In this document: positions 16,395-23,865 of the stretch, piece by piece | Position numbering within the stretch: the first letter of the stretch is position 1 | How the letters are laid out: each line of letters begins with the position of its first letter | The notes under the pieces: model-generated | What the model was told of the DNA's origin: nothing | Seen by the model: the letters and a program-made list of their open reading frames with translations, nothing else | The model's database searches: none | Position numbers and translations under genes: made by a program | Assembly: GCF_003719335.1 (NCBI RefSeq) | Contig: NZ_RIAS01000027.1 | Coordinates: forward strand, 1 to 48,381 | DNA: 48,381 bases | From: Paenibacillus amylolyticus | GTDB lineage: Bacteria; Bacillota; Bacilli; Paenibacillales; Paenibacillaceae | Direction of reading: 5' to 3'

Positions 16395-17459
16395 CTAACT
16401 AAGGCTATGCTCATCATTTTTAAGATCCACTGAACTCTTTAACAGGGTTTCTACTCTTTCTAGGAATATGATAACATCTCCTACAAAGATTGAACCTGAT
16501 TTGATTCTACGCAAAAACATTAATGTAAGCTCTTTTACTTCTTTTAAGGCAAGATCCTTTTTATTTCTCTTGGAAAACTTAATTATATAATGCAAATCAA
16601 TATTTAATTTACTTATCTTCACAAAACGATCATTGCCGTTTGCTGTTTTCAAATCCCTCATCATACTTAAGATAATACCTATTGAACAATAAATCTCTGT
16701 GAGTTTCTTTGATCTTCTCCTATTCCACTCCTCTCTATAATTCTGTCCTATAGTATCGAATATAATAAAAGTTAAAAATGCTTCTTTAATTTTGGGCAAA
16801 AATCCTATGTACATATTATATTGATTTAATGTGTAATCCTGACCCATCATCTTACTTGCTAATCCCATAGGTTTATAAAAAATACTTGAGAAGATACCCG
16901 ATGTGAAAACATCTAAGATTGAAAAAACATACAATATGCCTGCTAACCAATATAATTCTATTCTAAATCTAAAAAAGATGTACAAAATCAAAAATATTAT
17001 TACCGCTGAAAAATAAAAACTACCATTTAATATCTCATTGCTTAAATTAGATATCGACCCCATGTACGCTATTAACTCTTCTACGGTTAAGTTATTGTCA
17101 GCTAGATACTCCATATACGCTTTGTTTTCATTAAGCTGCGATAGAAATATAGTCTTTTCTTTTAGAAGCTCGTGGAATATTGCTTGAGTGATATCTGGCA
17201 GTTCATTTCCTATCATCTTAAACGTCTTTGTGATAGTATTACCTATACTTGTTTTAGCATCAATCTCAGGTGAAAAAAAGACGTCTTCACTAAATTTATT
17301 CTCAGTAGCATACCTATAAAAAGCACTAGAATCTACTTGATTAATGGCTTGGAACAATAGCCACGTTATTCCTATACACAGTGGAAAGTACAGTACCAGC
17401 ATACATAACATAATCCCGCTCTTTTTTAAAAACTGATCCCCTAGTTTCGAATTATTCAT
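16395..17459 (-). CDS. Unrecognised integral membrane protein
   Basis: This 354-residue protein matches no family that I recognise. Helix 1 is at about 15-40 (GIMLCMLVLYFPLCIGITWL). An extracytoplasmic segment of about 100 mostly polar residues follows (about 40-145). A hydrophobic block with two or three helices spans about 148-205 (FYFSAVIIFLILYIFF, then WLAGILYVFSILDVFTSGIF). A basic region follows (EEWNRRRSKK near 245) and then a soluble helical C-terminal domain to the end. AGGGA lies 5-6 nt before the ATG. It stands alone in the AT-rich block between the SMR operon and an insertion-element remnant, with no functional partner nearby. Base composition matches the accessory block. Function unknown. 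Confidence 0.8.
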   Translation of the reverse strand: MNNSKLGDQFLKKSGIMLCMLVLYFPLCIGITWLLFQAINQVDSSAFYRYATENKFSEDVFFSPEIDAKTSIGNTITKTFKMIGNELPDITQAIFHELLKEKTIFLSQLNENKAYMEYLADNNLTVEELIAYMGSISNLSNEILNGSFYFSAVIIFLILYIFFRFRIELYWLAGILYVFSILDVFTSGIFSSIFYKPMGLASKMMGQDYTLNQYNMYIGFLPKIKEAFLTFIIFDTIGQNYREEWNRRRSKKLTEIYCSIGIILSMMRDLKTANGNDRFVKISKLNIDLHYIIKFSKRNKKDLALKEVKELTLMFLRRIKSGSIFVGDVIIFLERVETLLKSSVDLKNDEHSLS

Positions 17460-17611
17460 TAAATTCCCTCACTTTAAAGTTTGAAATGTTTCTGAAAGAA
17501 CACAGATGGTGAGCTAGATCTCACTCATAAATGTTTACTTCTCTCACAGTCCAGTCTTTACAACAAAAACTTCAACCCCAGATGGACGAATATTCCTATT
17601 CTCACAAACAC

Positions 17612-17686
17612 AAAAAACCCTCCTATATCCAGTGCTTGATTCCATTGTAACATGGACTCTTTTTCCACTGTCTACCATAAGGAGGG
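17612..17686 (-). terminator. Long hairpin, possible terminator of the yhc operon
   Basis: CCCTCCTTATGG...CAGTG pairs with CACTGGATATAGGAGGG (17618-17634 with 17666-17686), and an inner TCCATGTTACAATGGA hairpin makes a branched fold. A T-run follows on the minus strand. It could terminate leftward transcription or be part of a decayed element. Confidence 0.5.
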
Positions 17687-17825
17687 AATATTGAGTTAAA
17701 ACAAATTAAAGGTCGAGAATTTAATGAATTATGCTAATCAACAAAAACGACATAATACTATAAAGCTAATTTCGCTCTGCATTTACGGAGGTTCTGTTGA
17801 AAAACCTTGATCTATCAAGGGAAAA

Positions 17826-17893
17826 CGACATTTTAAATTAAAGTTACCGACAAAACACCATCAAGTTACCGACATTTTATTTTAAAGTTAACA
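17826..17893. repeat. Three contiguous 22-bp repeats; likely solitary end of an IS21- or Tn5053-like element
   Basis: Units begin at 17826, 17848 and 17870, exactly 22 bp apart. Each starts CGACA and ends AAGTTAC or AAGTTAA. The array ends with GTTAACA, so on the minus strand the element would begin TGTTAAC. Multiple 20-22 bp repeats with 5'-TG...CA-3' ends are the pattern of transposase-binding ends in IS21 and TniA-type elements. No transposase gene is present. The array stops 16 bp before the stop codon of the yhcI-like gene. Upstream (17680-17760) a Shine-Dalgarno plus TTG and a few codons look like gene debris. The rest of 17460-17610 shows nothing. Confidence 0.6.
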
Positions 17894-17909
17894 GTTGTCG
17901 TTTGAATTA

Positions 17910-19217
17910 TTAAATCTTGTACGCCTTCATCGCTTTGAACAGCTCTTTAAAGGTTGGACGTTTGCCGTACATCAGTACACCTGTGCGATAGATTTTAGCT
18001 GCAAGCCAGCCGAAGACCAGAATGGATACAGCCAGAATAGCTAGAGACGTTAGAATCTCCCAGGTTGGCGCAACGCCTGCCCCAATCCGTACCAGAATCG
18101 CCGTTGGTGACGTGAACGGAATGAAGCTTGCAACTTTGAGCAATAAAATATTCGGTGCAGAGATGCTGAAGATTGCAATATAGAATGATACCAGGGACAG
18201 CATCGTGATCGGCAGAACTGCCTGCCCCAGCTCTTCCGTACGGCTGACCATAGATCCTACAGCTGCGAACAGCACTGCATATAAGAAGTAGCCCAGAATA
18301 TAGAAGATTAATCCATATACAATCACTGCAATATTAATGTCGTTCACACTCAAATTGAAATCACTTAGTACCGCGCGGTTGTGTGGCAGTAGAATATTAC
18401 CCGCAATAACTGCCCCGAAGATTCCGATCTGTAACATACCTACCATGAAGATACCGATAATTTTACCAAACATTTGACTGAGCGGGGATACACTCGTGAT
18501 CAGAATCTCCATGATGCGCGAGCTTTTCTCTGCTGTGATCTCGGAAGCGATCATATTACCTGTCATCATCGTAGATGTGAACAGCAAGATGATTAACAAG
18601 TACACCACGATATAATTAATCGGGCTCATTGATTTTTCCGAAGCAGCTCCAGACTCTCCATCATCCGTGCTTAGATTTTCTGCAGTCAGTTTCACAGGTG
18701 TTGTAATTAATGCCTTTTGTTCAGGCGTCAATACGTCCTTGACTACAACATCCAGCTTCACACTTTGCAGAGCAGATTCAATAGCCGTAATAATCTGAGG
18801 CGAGATGTCATCTGTGGAGTATAAAACAGGCGTTGGAAACTCCTGTCCTGTTACGGATTCAAGTTTCAAATAACCATCGATCAGACCTGCCTTCGCATCT
18901 TCTTTCAGTGCATTTTCATTCTTATCTCCACTCATGATGAAACGATATGCCTGATTGCCCTGAGCCGAGGAGAAGTCTTCCAGTTTCTGTGCCACATCCT
19001 GCTGTTCTGTTGTCAGAAGTCCGATGTTTACAGGATTCTTGCCAGAAGCTCCGCCGCCAATTGGTCCGCCATTAAATAAAGTAATGAAATATGGAACATT
19101 GAGTCCAATCGTAATTAAAAGTGCAAGTACAATGGTCGTGACCATAAACGACTTCGTTTTCACTTTGTTTTTGAACGTGAAACCTGTAATTGTGCCCATT
19201 TTATTCATTCGACTCAC
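17910..19217 (-). CDS. yhcI: ABC-2 type (NatB-like) permease, yhcI counterpart
   Basis: The 435-residue permease has one N-terminal helix (about 24-45). A large extracytoplasmic domain follows (about 50-205, with an Asp/Glu/Ser-rich stretch). A cluster of about five to six helices occupies 205-415, containing ASEITAEKSSRIMEILITSVSP, a motif diagnostic of ABC-2/NatB permeases. Its start overlaps the stop of the ATPase gene upstream by 17 bp, so the two are translationally coupled. It is the last gene of a five-gene operon whose order equals Bacillus subtilis yhcEFGHI. Likely role: export of a small hydrophobic or cationic compound with the YhcH-like ATPase; the substrate is unknown. Confidence 0.87.
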   Translation of the reverse strand: MSRMNKMGTITGFTFKNKVKTKSFMVTTIVLALLITIGLNVPYFITLFNGGPIGGGASGKNPVNIGLLTTEQQDVAQKLEDFSSAQGNQAYRFIMSGDKNENALKEDAKAGLIDGYLKLESVTGQEFPTPVLYSTDDISPQIITAIESALQSVKLDVVVKDVLTPEQKALITTPVKLTAENLSTDDGESGAASEKSMSPINYIVVYLLIILLFTSTMMTGNMIASEITAEKSSRIMEILITSVSPLSQMFGKIIGIFMVGMLQIGIFGAVIAGNILLPHNRAVLSDFNLSVNDINIAVIVYGLIFYILGYFLYAVLFAAVGSMVSRTEELGQAVLPITMLSLVSFYIAIFSISAPNILLLKVASFIPFTSPTAILVRIGAGVAPTWEILTSLAILAVSILVFGWLAAKIYRTGVLMYGKRPTFKELFKAMKAYKI

Positions 19218-20103
19218 CTACCTCACGAATAAAGATTTGGTTAAGCGTTGGTTCCTTAATCTCAAAATGCTCCACGGTGGTCTGTGCCATCGCCGTTTTC
19301 AAAATCTCCTGAGCCGCCGTAACCTCGCTGACCTGGATCTGATATCCACGCTCGTTTTGTTCCACTCGTTTCACACCCGGCAGTTGCTCAAGTCCTTCTA
19401 CCTGTCCAAGAGTACTGAGGTAAACCTGTTCACGCGGATAACGGCTCTTGATCTCTTTGATCTCACCTTGCACTACCGTATTAGAACGATGAAGTATCGT
19501 GATCTGACGACACAACTCCTCGACATGTTCCATCCGGTGTGTAGAGAACAGAATGGCTGTACCTTCGTCACGCAATTCTTTAACCGTTGATTTGAGCAGC
19601 TCTACGTTAACTGGATCCAATCCACTAAACGCTTCATCCAGAATGAGAATTTGCGGTCTATGTACCACCGCGGCTATAAAGCCCATTTTCTGCTGGTTTC
19701 CTTTGGATAATTCCTCAATCTTTTTATCATAATACTCTGGCACTTCGAACCGCTTCAGCCAGTACTTCAGACTCTCATCCGCATCTTTGGCGTTCATTCC
19801 ACGAAGGCGTGCCAGATAATTAATCTGTTCGCTCACTTTTACCTTCGGATACAATCCGCGTTCTTCGGGCAAATATCCCATAATCTGTTGCAGCTCTGTA
19901 TTATAAGGCTTGCCGTTGTACAGAATGTTACCGCCATCCGGGTGGATCAGACCCAGCACCATGCGCATCGTTGTGGTTTTACCGGCGCCGTTGGCTCCGA
20001 GCAATCCGTAAATCTCGCCCTCTTTTACATTAAGCGTAACTCCGTTGACAGCTGTTTTGTCTGCGTACTGTTTGACGACTTGCTTTAGTTCCAATCGGTT
20101 CAT
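19201..20103 (-). CDS. yhcH: ABC transporter ATP-binding protein, yhcH counterpart
   Basis: The 300-residue ATPase carries Walker A GANGAGKTT (about 36-44), Q-loop region GYLPEERGLYP (about 75), signature LSKGNQQK (about 134), Walker B ILILDEAFSGLD (about 152-163) and switch STHRME. A DUF4162-type C-terminal extension (about 215-300) is typical of NatA/YhaQ-like exporters. It partners with the overlapping NatB-like permease downstream. It begins 20 bp after the previous ATPase gene and is cotranscribed. Confidence 0.9.
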   Translation of the reverse strand: MNRLELKQVVKQYADKTAVNGVTLNVKEGEIYGLLGANGAGKTTTMRMVLGLIHPDGGNILYNGKPYNTELQQIMGYLPEERGLYPKVKVSEQINYLARLRGMNAKDADESLKYWLKRFEVPEYYDKKIEELSKGNQQKMGFIAAVVHRPQILILDEAFSGLDPVNVELLKSTVKELRDEGTAILFSTHRMEHVEELCRQITILHRSNTVVQGEIKEIKSRYPREQVYLSTLGQVEGLEQLPGVKRVEQNERGYQIQVSEVTAAQEILKTAMAQTTVEHFEIKEPTLNQIFIREVGESNE

Positions 20104-20123
20104 TCAGAATCGTCTCCCTTCGG

Positions 20124-21026
20124 TTATCTCCACTGTACGGGTGCATACCCGGCAATCCAATATTCCAGCACTTCTCCCAGTTCCAAATTGCGAATTTTGA
20201 GCACCCGGTGATCGGACAGCTCCAACCTCTCCTGCGCTTCACTCACCCGGGTTGTAATCACACGGATCAGACCATTCTCTTCCTGAAAAGATTCAACTAC
20301 ACCAGGAATATTCTCGGGCCGCAAATCTCCTTCATACCAGATCTCCTTCCACTGCTCAAGCACAAGGTCTTTCTCTGCCATACCCAGGACCTGCCCGCGG
20401 TGCATGAGTACGATGTAATCCGCCAGCCGCTTCACTTCATCTGCAATATGCGTGGCAATCAGAATGGTCGTGTCTCCACCTTCCATATAATCGCGGAACT
20501 GTTCGACCATTACCTTCCAGGCAAAAGGATCAAGACCGGACGAGGGTTCATCCAGAAGAAGGAGTTTAGGACGAGCAGCAAGTGCTGCGGCAATCTCGAA
20601 CTTTCTTCGTTCTCCCTTGGACATCTTGGTCAGCTTCACATCACTCGGCACATCCATGTCTGTTATAAGCTGTTTGAACAGCTTCATATCCCACCTTGGG
20701 TACCAATGTGATCGAAAATCCGCTGCCTCCTGCGGCGTCATCCGATTCTCTTCAATGCCGCTATTATCTGCCACAAAGCCAATCTGTTGTCTCAGCTCAA
20801 TCGGAAGTGTCCCCGAATGCTTCTCCTGTCCAAACCATATGATCTCACCACTATCCGGTAGTACAATTTGTTGGAGCATGTTAAGCAATGTGCTTTTGCC
20901 AGAGCCGTTATGCCCCAGAATGGCAACAACATATCCTTCCGGAATCGTGAGATCAATCGGCCCAATAACCCTGCGTTTACGCATCTTGGATACGCCATTT
21001 AATTGAACGGCTATGGGTTCCACCAT
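20124..21026 (-). CDS. yhcG: ABC transporter ATP-binding protein, yhcG counterpart
   Basis: The 300-residue ATPase carries Walker A GHNGSGKST (about 38-46), signature MSKGERRKFE (about 134), Walker B LLLLDEPSSGLD (about 155-166) and H-loop THIADEV. The C-terminal 80 residues resemble a small accessory domain. It starts 12 bp after the GntR gene stop. The likely membrane partner is the 237-residue protein encoded first in the operon. The two ATPases in this operon are diverged from each other and so probably serve separate permeases. Confidence 0.9.
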   Translation of the reverse strand: MVEPIAVQLNGVSKMRKRRVIGPIDLTIPEGYVVAILGHNGSGKSTLLNMLQQIVLPDSGEIIWFGQEKHSGTLPIELRQQIGFVADNSGIEENRMTPQEAADFRSHWYPRWDMKLFKQLITDMDVPSDVKLTKMSKGERRKFEIAAALAARPKLLLLDEPSSGLDPFAWKVMVEQFRDYMEGGDTTILIATHIADEVKRLADYIVLMHRGQVLGMAEKDLVLEQWKEIWYEGDLRPENIPGVVESFQEENGLIRVITTRVSEAQERLELSDHRVLKIRNLELGEVLEYWIAGYAPVQWR

Positions 21027-21038
21027 ACCTCCCCCTCC

Positions 21039-21437
21039 TTACTTTGAATAATTTGCTCTCAGGGCTTCCCGGAACAAAACTTCCATTTCTTCTTCTGTAC
21101 ACCCCACAGCTTTACCCGACTGCACCGCAGCTTGCATTGCTTCCTCCGCAGCCTTCAGCCTATAGTTCTCTCGTTCTCCTGCCTCAACCTGGGCCACAAA
21201 TGTTCCTGTCCCCTGCTTCGTGCGAAGCAGACCTTCATTCTCCAGATCCTGATAGACCCGCCTAACCGTAATCACACTGCAATTCAGTGCGCCGGCAAAT
21301 TCACGAATGGACGGCAAATGTGTCCCCTCCCCCAGTTGACCCGTTATAATTAACGACCTTAATTGATTTTCAATCTGGTGATACAAAGGTTCAGCGCTAT
21401 TCTCGTTTATTTGAATGGGTATCCTCACATCTTGCAC
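21039..21437 (-). CDS. yhcF: GntR-family (YtrA subfamily) repressor, yhcF counterpart
   Basis: The 132-residue short GntR protein has the winged helix PLYHQIENQLRSLIITGQL...LPSIREFAGALNCSVITVRR (about 17-60) and the wing LLRTKQGTGTFVA. There is only a short C-terminal dimerisation segment and no large ligand domain, which defines the YtrA subfamily. It starts at GTG with GGAGGGCGAG upstream. YtrA-type repressors bind TGTGTA..TACACA palindromes, and just such a site sits at the operon promoter (22304-22329), so it probably autoregulates the whole operon. Confidence 0.88.
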   Translation of the reverse strand: MQDVRIPIQINENSAEPLYHQIENQLRSLIITGQLGEGTHLPSIREFAGALNCSVITVRRVYQDLENEGLLRTKQGTGTFVAQVEAGERENYRLKAAEEAMQAAVQSGKAVGCTEEEMEVLFREALRANYSK

Positions 21438-21521
21438 CTCGCCCTCCGGTACACTTCACTCACTTACCTGAACGTGCCGGTTTCATCCTTTATTCTTTTA
21501 TCATTTTACTTTAGTTGCCTT

Positions 21522-22235
21522 CTAACTCAGATCTCTCAAAGCAAGCTTCTTCAGCGTCAATCGACTGAACACCCATAACGTTGCCAAACCTGAAATCACC
21601 GCTATCCACATGATCGGGGATACCAACCCCCACAATTTACTGTATTGAATAACGTACCAGAATCCATAATTGCCCGAGAGACGGATCAGCACAGATATCA
21701 CAACGGCGATCGGTAAGAACATAAAGCTGAGCAGCAAATATTTTTTACCACTGAAGAGAAACTCTCCGTAAATATATAATCCCGTAATCAGAAGTCCATA
21801 TCCTGTGCAGCTCAGCGCAAAGGCTAAATACTGATCCCATGTGAAACCTGCAGTGTGCAGTCTGACAGCATATAATGCTCCGTAGAAAAAGAGTCCATTG
21901 TAAGCGAAAGCGATCAAGGATTGCTGCAATCTCGCCCACATCACCGACTCATTCGAAATTGGAAGCCTTCGATAATAGGCGAGCATCTGTGTATAGGAAT
22001 CTTCCTGTATGTAGCGGAAGGAACGTCTGGAAAAAAGAAATCCCTGAAACGGCAGCATAATTAAAAAGAACGCATCCACTACCGGGTTAATAAAATTACT
22101 TTGTTGCTGTCCTATCAACAGCACACCGCTCATACTACCTGTGTAGATCATAAATATGGCAGACCATAACCACTGCAACTTATCCTTTCTATATTCGTTA
22201 CGGGTTAGCCACCACGCTTGCTTCCATGCATCCAT
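21522..22235 (-). CDS. yhcE: ABC transporter membrane subunit, yhcE counterpart
   Basis: The 237-residue protein has about six membrane helices (VDAFFLIMLPFQGFLF near 50, GLLITGLYIYGEFLF near 148, LLSFMFLPIAVVISVLIRL near 170). It is hydrophobic throughout, with short basic loops and no soluble domain. It is the first gene of the operon, followed by the GntR gene after 84 bp. Size and position equal Bacillus subtilis YhcE. It is presumed to be the permease for the YhcG-like ATPase. AAAGGCAGG precedes the ATG. Confidence 0.8.
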   Translation of the reverse strand: MDAWKQAWWLTRNEYRKDKLQWLWSAIFMIYTGSMSGVLLIGQQQSNFINPVVDAFFLIMLPFQGFLFSRRSFRYIQEDSYTQMLAYYRRLPISNESVMWARLQQSLIAFAYNGLFFYGALYAVRLHTAGFTWDQYLAFALSCTGYGLLITGLYIYGEFLFSGKKYLLLSFMFLPIAVVISVLIRLSGNYGFWYVIQYSKLWGLVSPIMWIAVISGLATLWVFSRLTLKKLALRDLS

Positions 22236-22303
22236 ATCTATGCCTGCCTTTCAACTGTCTTGCTTCATCTGGTTTACTGTGCTCTTGTTTTATTCACTGT
22301 ATC

Positions 22304-22355
22304 TACTGTGTATATCAATATACACAGTATACAGACCTATCGCTTGTCCCGTCAA
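22304..22355 (-). promoter_or_regulatory. Promoter and YtrA-type operator of the yhc operon
   Basis: On the minus strand, TTGACG (22350-22355) and TATACT (22326-22331) are 18 bp apart. A palindrome with perfect 12-base arms (TACTGTGTATAT / ATATACACAGTA, 22304-22329) overlaps and follows the -10. The TGTGTA..TACACA half-sites are those of YtrA-type GntR repressors, and one is encoded in the operon. Confidence 0.85.
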
Positions 22356-22431
22356 CCCCTTTTTTTCCTGTTTCAGGAAAGCAGGATAGGAAAAGAATCC
22401 ATTCTGCGATAAAATAAACACAGCGATTTTA

Positions 22432-22794
22432 GTGGAGAGGAATGATCACCCTATGGGATGGCTTATAGAGCCCATACTTGTTTTTGGATTTATCCTTGCG
22501 ATGATCTGGCTCATCATTCGAAGTGAGCCAGATCGGGTTAAGAGCAAAAGTGATAGCAAAAGGCATTCCAGAAAGTCCAAACAGCATCATCATTCATCTG
22601 GCTCGGCTACGTCTTCTTCTATGATGACCTCTGACATTTCGACGGACTCGCATACCAGGCACACTCACGACCACCGACTCCATCATGATCACAAACATCA
22701 CGATTCAGATTCTTCTTCGGGGGCTCATCATCATTCGAGCAGCGATTACGGAAGCAGTGACAGCGGTGGGGATAGTGGCGGAGGTGGAGACTAA
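22432..22794 (+). CDS. Small single-pass membrane protein with His/Ser/Asp-rich tail
   Basis: The protein has about 113-120 residues. One helix lies near the N-terminus (GWLIEPILVFGFILAMIWLI), followed by a Lys/Arg/Ser segment and a long cytosolic or surface tail rich in His, Ser, Asp and finally Gly (HTHDHRLHHDHKHH, GAHHHSSSDYG, GGDSGGGGD). Such tails can bind Zn, Ni or Cu, but none is proven. The start is uncertain: GTG at 22432, or ATG at 22453, which has GGAGAGG about 12 nt upstream. It lies divergent from the yhc operon and ends before a strong terminator. No family recognised. Confidence 0.7.
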   Translation: MERNDHPMGWLIEPILVFGFILAMIWLIIRSEPDRVKSKSDSKRHSRKSKQHHHSSGSATSSSMMTSDISTDSHTRHTHDHRLHHDHKHHDSDSSSGAHHHSSSDYGSSDSGGDSGGGGD

Positions 22795-22812
22795 TAGCCT
22801 CTGCCCTATCTC

Positions 22813-22868
22813 AAAAAGAGCTGTACCCCACACTGTGAATCAATCACAGAAGGGCACAGCTCTTTTTC
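22813..22868. terminator. Bidirectional terminator
   Basis: AAAAAGAGCTGT pairs with ACAGCTCTTTTT around an inner CTGTGA/TCACAG hairpin. T-runs lie on both strands. It separates the His-rich gene (plus) from the crystallin-like gene (minus). Confidence 0.85.
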
Positions 22869-22916
22869 TTTCTCTTTTTCTTTTCCGGTCACCTGATAGC
22901 AGAAGAGGCTCTTGTC

Positions 22917-23288
22917 TTACACGAGGTTGTAGCCTGTTGGCAAGCTGCGATTTCTACGGATGGCGCGAATCTCAGCCAAAGTGAGACGCTGATTGGTGGA
23001 GATCAACGACTCTACATCTTCGCCGCGGATCAAGTCATCCAAATCTCTCAGATTGGTGTTCCCGCGATAGACACGGAAGCCTCCCTGGAAGTTTGGCCGT
23101 GTAAACACCACAAGTGTTGCATTCGAACTCGTTGAAAAGAAGCGCAGGCTCTCAACCCCGTCCAAAATATTGTCCAGGTTGCGAAGTCCTGTGTTGCCAC
23201 GATAAATGCGGCTTCTTCCTCTGTAGTTCTCGTCGGAATACACGGTAAGACGTGGATACGTTTGGCTGATGCTGACTGTTTTTTTCAT
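22917..23288 (-). CDS. Beta/gamma-crystallin-fold protein
   Basis: This 123-residue protein has two similar Greek-key units: YPRLTVYSDENYRGRSRIYR (about 11-30) and TLVVFTRPNFQGGFRVYR (about 58-75). Each is followed by GNT.LR.LD and a V.S/E-SL strand. The Y/F-x6-Y/F-x-G pattern is the crystallin motif, as in microbial Ca2+-binding crystallins and the related I36 peptidase-inhibitor family. There is no signal peptide, so it is probably cytoplasmic or spore-associated. The C-terminal tail (AEIRAIRRNRSLPTG) is basic. It starts with an AUG after a GGGGGG-rich site. It is not obviously linked to its oxidase-operon neighbours. Confidence 0.8.
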   Translation of the reverse strand: MKKTVSISQTYPRLTVYSDENYRGRSRIYRGNTGLRNLDNILDGVESLRFFSTSSNATLVVFTRPNFQGGFRVYRGNTNLRDLDDLIRGEDVESLISTNQRLTLAEIRAIRRNRSLPTGYNLV

Positions 23289-23368
23289 TGTGTTTCCCCC
23301 CTCTCAAACTCATTCTATGAATGAATAAGAGAGATGGCATGGACTAATCATCTGCGAGATTCATCCAT

Positions 23369-23833
23369 TTAAACGCCGAGGATAACTTCCCATACCGGAC
23401 TTGTGTGCCCCCCCGGATAGAGCAGATATAACAACACATATACCACCGTACCTGTCAGTGCGGAGCCAAACCAGATGATAGAGGTGAATTTCCCCCAACG
23501 GCGATGTTTTCCAAAATTCTTTTTGAAGCCAAGCACTAGTGTCGAGATACCAAATACGGCGGCAACGGTAGCCAGAATAATATGAAAGATCAAAAAGATG
23601 CGGTAAAAGATCTCCATATCCGGGTCTCCGCCCCAAGCCGTATTACCTACAAATACAGTGCGGGACATGTAGATTACAAAAAAGATTAGAGCTGCGATCG
23701 CTCCCGCTACCATAGCAGACTGGTGTGCCTCACGTTTGCCACGAATAATTAAAGCCCAGCCAATCGCCACAAGTACCGCACTAAGCACAATGAAAGAAGT
23801 ACTGATTGTAGGTAGCCAAAAATACATATCCAT
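23369..23833 (-). CDS. DUF420 membrane protein (YozB/CtaM-like oxidase assembly factor)
   Basis: The 154-residue protein has four membrane helices and DUF420 character: SAVLVAIGWALIIRGKREAHQ, YRIFLIFHIILATVAAVFGI and KNFGKHRRWGKFTSIIWFGSALTG contain the family's conserved His residues. DUF420 members include CtaM, needed for maturation of haem-copper oxidases in Staphylococcus, and Bacillus YozB. Its place directly after ctaG in the oxidase cluster supports this role. The gap to ctaG is 32 bp. Confidence 0.85.
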   Translation of the reverse strand: MDMYFWLPTISTSFIVLSAVLVAIGWALIIRGKREAHQSAMVAGAIAALIFFVIYMSRTVFVGNTAWGGDPDMEIFYRIFLIFHIILATVAAVFGISTLVLGFKKNFGKHRRWGKFTSIIWFGSALTGTVVYVLLYLLYPGGHTSPVWEVILGV

Positions 23834-23865
23834 CGTGTGTTCCCCCTTTTGTCGTCACATTAAAC

